64,000 bases of DNA, taken from assembly GCA_963842335.1 (NCBI GenBank), contig CAWJGF010000022.1:1-64000 (forward strand), given 5' to 3'. The notes under the pieces were generated by a model that was not told the origin of the DNA, made no database searches, and saw only the letters and a list, made by a program, of their open reading frames with translations. Source of the DNA: PALSA-600 sp963842335 (GTDB lineage Bacteria; Actinomycetota; Thermoleophilia; Gaiellales; Gaiellaceae). Of the stretch, positions 58,087 to 64,000 are shown in pieces. Made by a program: the position numbers and the translations under genes. Every line of letters starts with the position of its first letter. Position 1 is the first letter of the stretch.

Positions 58087-58805
58087 ACCTGCTCCTTTCG
58101 TGGAATGTCGACCTCGACACTAGTACGCCGAAGGGGTCTGGGCGTTACTGCGATCTGAATCCCGAGTAGGGCCAGGAATACACCGGCCGAGAGCGCCATC
58201 ACGCAGATCGACGCTCCGATCACGCCCGACAATCGGTAGCTCGCCTGATTGACGATGATGTCGCCGAGCCCGCCGCCACCTGCAATCGCCGCGATCGGGG
58301 CCGTTGCGATGACCGTGACCGCGGCGATCCGGATTCCGGTGAAGAGCAGGGGGGTTGCGAGCGGTAGCTCGATCCGCCGCAGGATCTGGGTTCGCGTCAT
58401 GCCCATGCCGCGTGCCGCTTCGACCGCATCGCGATCGACGCCCTCGACGCTGTCGTAGGAGTTGGTGAGGATCGGCCCGGTGGCGAGCACCGCGAGCGCG
58501 ACCATGTTGTTGACGAAGCCGATGCCGAGGATCGTCAGGAATGCAGCAATCAGCACGAGACTCGGCAGGCCGCGCCCAAAGATCGAGGCGCCGATTGCGA
58601 ACCCCGAGCCGCGGTGCATGTGACCGAGCATGATTCCGAGCGGGAGCGCGACCAGCAGTGCGACGCCGAGGGCAGCGCCCGAGAGCAAGAGCTGTTCCCA
58701 GGCCTTCCCGAGCAGGAGCGCGGGATTGTCGGCGATGAAGCGAAACGCGTCGCCGAAGGTGTGCAGGTTGGCGGTGTCGGCGAGCGTCACGTTGTCCTCG
58801 CCCAC
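58083..58805 (-). CDS. osmoprotectant ABC transporter permease
   Basis: A 240-residue permease with five to six helices; the EAA loop VEAARGMGMTRTQILRRIEL and AAIAGGGGLGDIIVNQAS are typical of OpuB permeases. Works with the 58787 permease as a heterodimer or with the adjacent binding protein. Overlaps the upstream permease gene by 19 bases. Confidence 0.88.
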   Translation of the reverse strand: MGEDNVTLADTANLHTFGDAFRFIADNPALLLGKAWEQLLLSGAALGVALLVALPLGIMLGHMHRGSGFAIGASIFGRGLPSLVLIAAFLTILGIGFVNNMVALAVLATGPILTNSYDSVEGVDRDAVEAARGMGMTRTQILRRIELPLATPLLFTGIRIAAVTVIATAPIAAIAGGGGLGDIIVNQASYRLSGVIGASICVMALSAGVFLALLGIQIAVTPRPLRRTSVEVDIPRKEQV

Positions 58806-59506
58806 GGCACGAGCAACCGTTTGAGCAGCACGAGCGCGGCATCACAGGTCAGGGCGAGGGCGATCGCGAGCGCGCCGGCGGCGTAGATCTCGGTCTTGAA
58901 CGGCGTCGGCAATTTGACGGCGTTGAAGATCGGGTAGCCGAGGCCCTGTGGAAGGAGGAACGCGGCGATCGTCGCGATCGCGATCGTCGACACGATCGCA
59001 ATCCGCAAGCCGCCGATGATCGCGGGGACCGCAAGCGGGAGCTCGACGCGCGTCAGGATCTGCCGGCGGGTGAGTCCCATGCCTCGCGCCGCCTCGAGCA
59101 CCTCGTCGGGTGCGCTGCGCAGGCCGGCCATGATGTTCGGGAAGAGGATCACGAGGGTGTACGCAACGAGTGCGACCTCGACGGTTGTTCGCGTGATGCC
59201 GGTGAAGGGCACGAGGATTTGAAACAGCGCGAGGCTCGGAATCGTGTAGAGGAGTGCCGACGACACCCCGATCGGCTGCTCGGCGCGGTGGTAGCGATGA
59301 GCAAGGAGCGCGAGCGCGAATGCGAGGACGAAGCCGATGCCGATCGCGATCGCGGACAGCTCGATGTGCTGGATGAGCGCCGGCTGCAGCGTGTCGCCCC
59401 AGTGCTCCTTCACCCAGCCCCAGCAGAACGTGTTGTTGCCGGTCACACACGGGTCGCCCTGCCCGAAGTTCGGGATCACAGGGCCGGCAGCGAGAGCAGC
59501 GCTCAC
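58787..59506 (-). CDS. osmoprotectant ABC transporter permease
   Basis: A 239-residue permease: LLYTIPSLALFQILVPFTGI, LEAARGMGLTRRQILTRVEL (EAA loop) and TIAAFLLPQGLGYPIFNAVK. The N-terminal residues include a Cys pair (GDPCVTGNNTFCWGWVKEHW) before the first helix, probably extracytoplasmic. Overlaps the ATPase stop by 4 bases. Confidence 0.88.
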   Translation of the reverse strand: MSAALAAGPVIPNFGQGDPCVTGNNTFCWGWVKEHWGDTLQPALIQHIELSAIAIGIGFVLAFALALLAHRYHRAEQPIGVSSALLYTIPSLALFQILVPFTGITRTTVEVALVAYTLVILFPNIMAGLRSAPDEVLEAARGMGLTRRQILTRVELPLAVPAIIGGLRIAIVSTIAIATIAAFLLPQGLGYPIFNAVKLPTPFKTEIYAAGALAIALALTCDAALVLLKRLLVPWARTT

Positions 59507-60456
59507 AGCAGACTTCCTGCGTCGGCGAGGCGAAACACTCCTAGCTCGGAGCCGTCATTGTCGACGACGACGACCTGATCTTCGTTCGTCTCGAGCATCT
59601 GCGAGACGGCGTTCCGGATCGTGGTCTCCTTCGGGATGCGTGCACCTTCTGCGGTCGCAAGTGCAGCGGTGAGCGGAACGGTCTCGAGCGTGCGCAGCGC
59701 GAGGCGGCGGAGCGCTCGATCCTCGCCGATGAACTTCTTCACGAAGTCGTCGGTTGGGTGCGCGAGGATCTCGTCCGGCGTGTCGTACTGAGCCAGGACG
59801 CCACCTTCGCGCAGGATCGCGATGCGGTCACCCATCTGGATTGCTTCGTCGATGTCGTGCGTGACGAAGATGACGGTCTTGCCGACCTCTCGATGCAGCC
59901 GCCGAAGCTCGGTCTGCAGGCGACTCCGCGTGATGGGGTCGAGTGCCCCGAACGGCTCGTCCATCAGCAGCAACGGGGGGTCGGCGGCGAGTGCGCGGGC
60001 GAGGCCGACGCGCTGGCGCTGCCCGCCCGACAGCTGTGACGGATACCGGCCGGCGTCGGTCGCGTCGAGCCCAACGAGCTCGAGCAGCTCGGCGGTCCGC
60101 GCACGGATCTTCACCTTCGGCCAGCCGAGGAGGCGCGGCACCGTCCCGATGTTCTCGCCGACGCTCAGGTGAGGAAACAGGCCAACCTGCTGGATCACAT
60201 AGCCGATCCCGCGCCTGAGCTCGACGACCGGCAGGTCGAAGATGCTGCGGCCGTCGATGCGGATCTCGCCCGAGTCGAACGGGATCAGCCTGTTGACCAT
60301 CTTCAACGCCGTTGTCTTGCCGCCGCCGGACGGGCCGACGAGGACGCAGAACGCCCCAGCCGGAATCTCGAGCGAGAGGTCGTCGACCGCGGCCGTCTCG
60401 CGACCGGGGTAGCGCTTCGTCACGTGGTCGAAGACGATTTCCGCTGCGTCGCTCAC
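59503..60456 (-). CDS. osmoprotectant ABC transporter ATP-binding protein
   Basis: A 317-residue ATPase: VGPSGGGKTTALKMVNRLIP (Walker A, with the OpuA-type NRL/I), LSGGQRQRVGLARAL, LLLMDEPFGALDPITR, VTHDIDEAIQMGDRIAI. A single CBS-like stretch closes the C-terminus (LETNEDQVVVVDNDGSELG), which may sense ionic strength as in OpuA. GTG 60456 overlaps the MFS stop (GTGA). Confidence 0.9.
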   Translation of the reverse strand: MSDAAEIVFDHVTKRYPGRETAAVDDLSLEIPAGAFCVLVGPSGGGKTTALKMVNRLIPFDSGEIRIDGRSIFDLPVVELRRGIGYVIQQVGLFPHLSVGENIGTVPRLLGWPKVKIRARTAELLELVGLDATDAGRYPSQLSGGQRQRVGLARALAADPPLLLMDEPFGALDPITRSRLQTELRRLHREVGKTVIFVTHDIDEAIQMGDRIAILREGGVLAQYDTPDEILAHPTDDFVKKFIGEDRALRRLALRTLETVPLTAALATAEGARIPKETTIRNAVSQMLETNEDQVVVVDNDGSELGVFRLADAGSLL

Positions 60457-61847
60457 GTCGCTTTCCTGATCCCGGCGAGACCGATCGCCCCGCCGATGCC
60501 GATGAGCCCTGCGGTCACGAGCATCGCGAGGTGGTAGCCGGCCATGTCGAGCTCGTTCGTATTGCCCGCGACCAGCGCGCCGACGACGGCGATCCCGAGT
60601 AGTCCTGCGACCCGGGCGACGGCGTTGTTGACGCCGCTCGCAATACCGGCGTCGTGCTCGCCGACGTCTGCGAGCACCGTTGCGGTCAATGGCGCGACGA
60701 TCATCGAAAGCCCGACGGAGAAGACGAGCAGCGGCGGCAGCAACTCGACCCAGTACGAAAAGCCGGGCTTCAGCCGCACCAGGCCGAGCACTGCCACTGC
60801 AGCGATGAGCGGCCCCACACCCATGAAGAGGCGCGGCCCGAAGCGCATTGACAACCTGCCGAAGCGGGGCGAGAGGACGAACATGACCACCGTGATCGGA
60901 ACGAGGGCCAGGCCGCTCTTCAGCGCCGAATATCCCGCGAGTTGCTGCAAGAAGAGCACGAGGAAGAATGTCAACGTCGAGAGCCCTGCGTAAACCGCGA
61001 GCGTCTCGATGTTGGCGAACGAGAAGTTCCGCTTGGAGAAAAGCCGAAGCGGAAGCATGGGGTGGGCAGCCCGGTGCTCCCACCAGACGAATGCGGCGAG
61101 CAGCGCGAGACCGCCGAAGAACGACAGCAGGATGATTGGGTCGCCCCAGCCGCGCTGAGGCTCTTCGATCAACGCGAACACCGGCCCGCCGAGGCCGAGC
61201 ACGCAGAGCGCCCCGCCGACGAAATCGACCGCCGGCCGGTCGACTGGGGGCGGGAGCTTGGGCACCGCGTAGACGACGAGTGCCGCCGTGGCGATCGCAA
61301 ACGGGACGTTGACGATGAAGACCCAGCGCCACGAGGCGTGGGTCACGAGCCAGCCTCCCATCAACGGCCCGATCACGAAGGCAATCCCGGTCCAGGCAGT
61401 CCACGCCCCGATCGCCGCTCCGCGGGCCTCGCCGCTGAACGTCCCCGCGATCACTGCGAGGCCGGCGGGGGTGAGAATCGCACCGGCCGCGCCCTGAAGG
61501 CCCCGACCGACGATGAGGAGCGTGCCGCTGGGAGCCGCGGCACAGAGAATCGACGTCAGGCCGAAGCTGACGATCCCGATCAGGAACAGCCGCCGCGGGC
61601 CGAAGAGGTCGCCGAGCGAGCCACCGACGAGGAGCAGCGAACCGAGGGTGAGCAGATACGCGTCGACCACCCACTGCTGGAGCGCAAGGCCGCCTCCGAG
61701 ATCATCCTGGATCGCAGGCAGCGCGACGTTCACCACCGAGGAGTCGACGAACACGATGACCGACCCGAGGATGCAGGCGACGAGGACCAATTGGTTGCGT
61801 GACGCCGTCGGCAGGTGTTCGATACTCGCAGAACAAGGGAGGCTCAC
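60453..61847 (-). CDS. MFS transporter, DHA2 (EmrB/QacA) family
   Basis: A 464-residue, about 14-helix transporter: LVACILGSVIVFVDSSVVNV, motif with GDLFGPRRLFLIG, and GRGLQGAAGAILTPAGLAV are DHA2 signatures. Probable drug/proton antiporter. First gene of a six-gene unit (MFS, ATPase, two permeases, binding protein, flavoprotein) joined by 4- to 19-base overlaps and one 10-base gap. It is divergent from a cupin gene, with starts only 1 base apart, so the promoters must overlap the opposite coding region. Confidence 0.88.
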   Translation of the reverse strand: MSLPCSASIEHLPTASRNQLVLVACILGSVIVFVDSSVVNVALPAIQDDLGGGLALQQWVVDAYLLTLGSLLLVGGSLGDLFGPRRLFLIGIVSFGLTSILCAAAPSGTLLIVGRGLQGAAGAILTPAGLAVIAGTFSGEARGAAIGAWTAWTGIAFVIGPLMGGWLVTHASWRWVFIVNVPFAIATAALVVYAVPKLPPPVDRPAVDFVGGALCVLGLGGPVFALIEEPQRGWGDPIILLSFFGGLALLAAFVWWEHRAAHPMLPLRLFSKRNFSFANIETLAVYAGLSTLTFFLVLFLQQLAGYSALKSGLALVPITVVMFVLSPRFGRLSMRFGPRLFMGVGPLIAAVAVLGLVRLKPGFSYWVELLPPLLVFSVGLSMIVAPLTATVLADVGEHDAGIASGVNNAVARVAGLLGIAVVGALVAGNTNELDMAGYHLAMLVTAGLIGIGGAIGLAGIRKAT

Positions 61848-61848
61848 G

Positions 61849-62244
61849 ATGGGCGATTACCAGATCGTCAAGCTCGACGACGTCGACGACTGGCTCGGTG
61901 ATTACCCGGGCGAGATGCGCGGCATCACCTATGCGATCGGCGCCGAGCAGGCTGCGCTGACGCACCGGCGGATGCCCCAGCACACCGGCAGCAAAGGCTC
62001 ATACGGCCACCGGCACAGGACGCAGGAGGAGATCTACTTCGTGCTCTCGGGCAAGCTGCAGTTCAAGCTGAACGACGAGATCGTCGAGGTCGGCAGGTAC
62101 GAGGCGATCCGCGTGCCGCCGGAAACCTGGCGCGGCGTGTGGAACGACGAGCCGGAGGACGCAGAGCTCGTGATCGTGTCGATGAAGATCGACGACCCGA
62201 GCGGGGACACGGAGCGGTCGGCAGAAGACTTCTGGCCGGTCTGA
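61849..62244 (+). CDS. cupin-domain protein
   Basis: A 131-residue cupin: GSYGHRHRTQEEIYFVLSGK supplies His/His/Glu and a downstream APPETWRGVWND-like motif the fourth ligand. It resembles small sugar-isomerase or dioxygenase-type cupins. AAGGGAGG about 7 bases before ATG 61849 fixes the start. The gene lies head-to-head with the MFS operon and is closed by a 10-bp hairpin. Confidence 0.8.
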   Translation: MGDYQIVKLDDVDDWLGDYPGEMRGITYAIGAEQAALTHRRMPQHTGSKGSYGHRHRTQEEIYFVLSGKLQFKLNDEIVEVGRYEAIRVPPETWRGVWNDEPEDAELVIVSMKIDDPSGDTERSAEDFWPV

Positions 62245-62267
62245 ACGAAGGTCACGACTGCCTGAGG

Positions 62268-62304
62268 CGGGTGCCCGTCGCCTGAGTTCGGCGCCGGGCA
62301 CCCG
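62268..62304 (+). terminator. hairpin terminator after cupin gene
   Basis: Perfect CGGGTGCCCG/CGGGCACCCG stem with a 17-base loop beginning 23 bases after the cupin stop. Confidence 0.6.
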
Positions 62305-62337
62305 TTCTGCGCCCCCAGCTTGACGTCGCGAAACGTT

Positions 62338-62448
62338 CTAGTTGCGACGGGGAAGGCGCCGCGCCGGCGGGCGTACCGTTCCGCCGCGCAGTACCTCCAC
62401 ATGTGCATCGGTGAGGATCTTCACCGCCTGTTGATCCCAAGGCCGCAT
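62338..62448 (-). CDS. 36-residue ORF divergent from MarR gene
   Basis: MRPWDQQAVKILTDAHVEVL start, then a short Arg/Pro-rich tail ending PRRN. GAAGGGAG stands 6 bases before the ATG, and upstream is a near-consensus promoter (TTGACG, 17 bases, TAGTCT) that overlaps MarR-type operators. These signals make it a real transcript; whether the peptide matters is unknown. Confidence 0.45.
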   Translation of the reverse strand: MRPWDQQAVKILTDAHVEVLRGGTVRPPARRLPRRN

Positions 62449-62475
62449 CGCATTCTCCCTTCTCTCGACCTCGAA

Positions 62476-62493
62476 TATCTCGATATCAAGAGA
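62476..62493. promoter_or_regulatory. MarR-type operator (proximal to 36-residue ORF)
   Basis: TATCTCGATATCAAGAGA, an imperfect dyad of the TATCTCGA-type seen for MarR/MhqR proteins. It overlaps the -10 (TAGTCT, 62496-62491) and start region of the minus-strand promoter. Confidence 0.6.
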
Positions 62494-62506
62494 CTAGCAG
62501 TGGAGA

Positions 62507-62522
62507 GTCTTGACGTCAAGAC
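62507..62522. promoter_or_regulatory. MarR-type operator overlapping divergent -35 elements
   Basis: Perfect 16-bp palindrome GTCTTGACGTCAAGAC. Its two halves contain TTGACG as the -35 of both divergent promoters: plus, 16 bases to CACGAT (62532-62537) for MarR; minus, 17 bases to TAGTCT. Occupation by MarR would block both. Confidence 0.7.
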
Positions 62523-62548
62523 ATTTTCTGGCACGATGTGGTGAACAC

Positions 62549-63070
62549 ATGGCGACCGAAGACCACATCGATCGCTTCCTGGAGCGGCTCAAGCCGCTGG
62601 CCGAGGTCGGGATCGATCTCGAGGTCGAGGGAATCGTCGATCGGGTGAACGGCATCAGCCGCCGGATCAAATCGGGCATGGAGCGAACGCTCGCCGAGCA
62701 CGACCTGACCATCGCTGACTGGCACGTCCTATCGACGTTGCGACTTGCAGGGCCTGAGGGCCGGAGCACGCCGGGGGCGCTCGCCGCGGATATGGAGCTC
62801 TCGAGCGGCGCGACGACGAGTCGGCTCGATCGCCTCGAAGAGTCAGGGCTCGTGCGGCGCCTGCCCGATCCAAACGACCGACGCGGCGTCGTGGTCGAAT
62901 TGACCGACGCGGGCAAGGCCGCCTGGGATCAGGCTGCGTCGGTGCAGGGCAGGCGCGAGGCGTTCTTCGCGTCTGCCCTCACGAAGCGGGAGCAGCAGCA
63001 GCTGAATGGGCTGCTGCGCAAGCTGATGCTGGCGTTCGAAGCCGCGCCGGGCGCAAAGACCAAGCACTAA
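62549..63070 (+). CDS. MarR-family transcriptional regulator
   Basis: A 173-residue winged-helix regulator: LTIADWHVLSTLRLAGPEGR, SPGALAADMELSSGATTSRL, then the wing RLPDPNDRRGVVVELTDAGK. It probably represses itself and the divergent ORF through the two upstream palindromes, and may be released by a phenolic or oxidant. ATG 62549 starts after the -10; an upstream in-frame start would run through the operator. Its stop overlaps that of the convergent oxidase. Confidence 0.88.
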   Translation: MATEDHIDRFLERLKPLAEVGIDLEVEGIVDRVNGISRRIKSGMERTLAEHDLTIADWHVLSTLRLAGPEGRSTPGALAADMELSSGATTSRLDRLEESGLVRRLPDPNDRRGVVVELTDAGKAAWDQAASVQGRREAFFASALTKREQQQLNGLLRKLMLAFEAAPGAKTKH

Positions 63071-64000
63071 TCAAGCGAGGCGGTGCGGAGCCCGGCGTCG
63101 CCGGTACGCTCCCCAAGTGCGTGGAAGCTCTCCCGCGTGCGCTTGCCCTCGATGCAGTCGGCAACGTATGCACCGAGCGCCGGTCCGTGCTTGAACCCGT
63201 GCCCCGAGCCGCCGCCGATCAGCCACCACGAGTCGTGCAGCGGGTGGCGATCGACGATGAAGTGCGTGTCGACCGTGAGGCTGTACTGACAGACGCGTGC
63301 GCCGACCACCGCCGTCTCGGCGAGCGCCGGGAAGCGCCGGGCCGCATACGCGCGCGCCTCGCGCTCGAGCTCGATGGACGGCAGCCGGTCGAGCGTGTCG
63401 GGATCGACTTCGGTGCCGCCGAAGTCGGGTGAGACCTTCACACCGAGGCCACCGATCTCGCCGTGCCCGTAGAACGATGCGTCGTACTCGCAGAAACCGG
63501 GTGCTCCCCGCCACGCGGCGTCGCCCCCGAAGAAGAAGACGTCACGGCGCAAGATCCTCAGCTCGACCTCCTGTGGGAAGAGGGCCGGCAGCCAGGCTCC
63601 GCACGCCCACACGACGACGTCTGAGCGAGGCTCGTCGGCAGGCGTCATGCGGCCGCTCTGCAGGCGAACGCCCGACCGCGCCCCGTCCGAGACGAGCAGC
63701 TGCGTGGCCCGCCGCGCGTGCAGCACGCCGGCGTCCGGCTCGAAGAGGACGGCGTGGAGATCGTCGACCGCGAGCGAGGGGTAGAGGCGGCGTGCCTCAT
63801 CGGGCGACAACCATTCGTAGGGGATTCCCAGTCGCCGCAGCGATTCGCGGCTCGACGCCTCGAACCCGTCGGCGCGCTGGGCGAACCAGGCAACGCCGAC
63901 CGCCTCCCAGATGTGCGTGCCGGTCTCCTCCTGAAGCTCGAGCCATGCCGTGCGGGCGCGCCACGCGAGGTCGGCATACCAATCGGTCTGCCCGTGCCCT
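63067..64000 (-). CDS. FAD-dependent amino-acid/sarcosine-type oxidase (partial at window edge)
   Basis: The frame is open to the window end, so the N-terminal FAD-binding part is missing; about 310 residues are seen. GHGQTDWYADLAWRARTAWL corresponds to the active-site region of the DAO (sarcosine oxidase/MTOX) family, SVTVDTHFIVDRHPLHDSWW and IGGGSGHGFKHGPALGAYVA are its C-terminal FAD motifs. It oxidises an amine or N-methyl amino acid, making H2O2. A TTG at 63810 is an internal codon, not the start. Confidence 0.85.
   Translation of the reverse strand, partial: GHGQTDWYADLAWRARTAWLELQEETGTHIWEAVGVAWFAQRADGFEASSRESLRRLGIPYEWLSPDEARRLYPSLAVDDLHAVLFEPDAGVLHARRATQLLVSDGARSGVRLQSGRMTPADEPRSDVVVWACGAWLPALFPQEVELRILRRDVFFFGGDAAWRGAPGFCEYDASFYGHGEIGGLGVKVSPDFGGTEVDPDTLDRLPSIELEREARAYAARRFPALAETAVVGARVCQYSLTVDTHFIVDRHPLHDSWWLIGGGSGHGFKHGPALGAYVADCIEGKRTRESFHALGERTGDAGLRTASLD

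Noticed and set aside
1..64000. CRISPR arrays, insertion sequences, phage genes, rRNA or tRNA genes
   Set aside because: No regularly spaced repeats, transposase or integrase motifs, or structural RNA signatures were found on either strand. The holin-like domain at 9.5-9.9 kb is part of a chromosomal fusion, not a prophage.

Overview
The window is about 64 kb of high-GC, densely coded bacterial chromosome. Gene content (CsbD, DUF1269, DUF202, universal stress protein, a 4-TM holin-like fusion, AAA/LuxR regulators, PPK1, DUF2252) and the many GTG or leaderless starts fit a soil actinobacterium. I would guess the Thermoleophilia (Solirubrobacterales or Gaiellales); this is inference, since there is no rRNA or marker gene. 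I see no tRNA, rRNA, CRISPR array, transposase or prophage.

Layout. 0-6.4 kb: secreted proteins (metzincin-like protease, cupin), CsbD, a cation/proton antiporter and a class II amidotransferase. 6.7-16.2 kb: a translationally coupled trio (UPF0104-type membrane protein, holin-like/alkaline-phosphatase fusion, second UPF0104-type protein), a metallo-beta-lactamase-fold hydrolase, a lipoprotein, a MalT-type LuxR regulator and an AI-2E-family permease. 16.4-30.2 kb: DUF1269 proteins, polyphosphate kinase with DUF2252, a ClC channel, a sigma factor next to a PAS-LuxR regulator, an anSME-like radical SAM protein with a coupled partner, small membrane proteins and a universal stress protein. 30.4-36 kb: a NarL-type two-component pair, a ferritin-like protein and a molybdate operon. 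36.5-47.3 kb: a large LuxR ATPase and mostly enzymes, including an unusual alpha/beta hydrolase-glycosyltransferase fusion, a diiron protein and glycerol kinase. 47.3-51.9 kb: a MoxR-DUF58-VWA cluster. 52-64 kb: MsrA, GNAT, a phospholipase-C-like phosphoesterase, an operon joining an MFS exporter, an osmoprotectant ABC transporter and a flavin disulfide oxidoreductase, a MarR regulator facing a 36-residue ORF, and a truncated amino-acid oxidase.

The most interesting signal is not a gene. Between 5.4 and 29 kb a 17-bp near-palindrome, consensus TCATCC-N5-GGGTGA (called 'the box' below), recurs upstream of genes with strikingly fixed geometry: 21-23 bp (nearly always 22) to a -10-like xAnnnT hexamer and usually 34-41 bp to the start codon, with no recognisable -35. 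At least eight boxes, three of them serving divergent genes, would control the sigma factor, the PAS-LuxR regulator, two DUF1269 paralogues, the universal stress protein, the radical SAM operon, the phosphatase trio, the amidotransferase and others. I read this as an undescribed, activator-driven, largely leaderless stress regulon. The box geometry also corrects several start codons and exposes two tiny leader ORFs (33 and 19 codons) whose stops overlap the start of the next gene.
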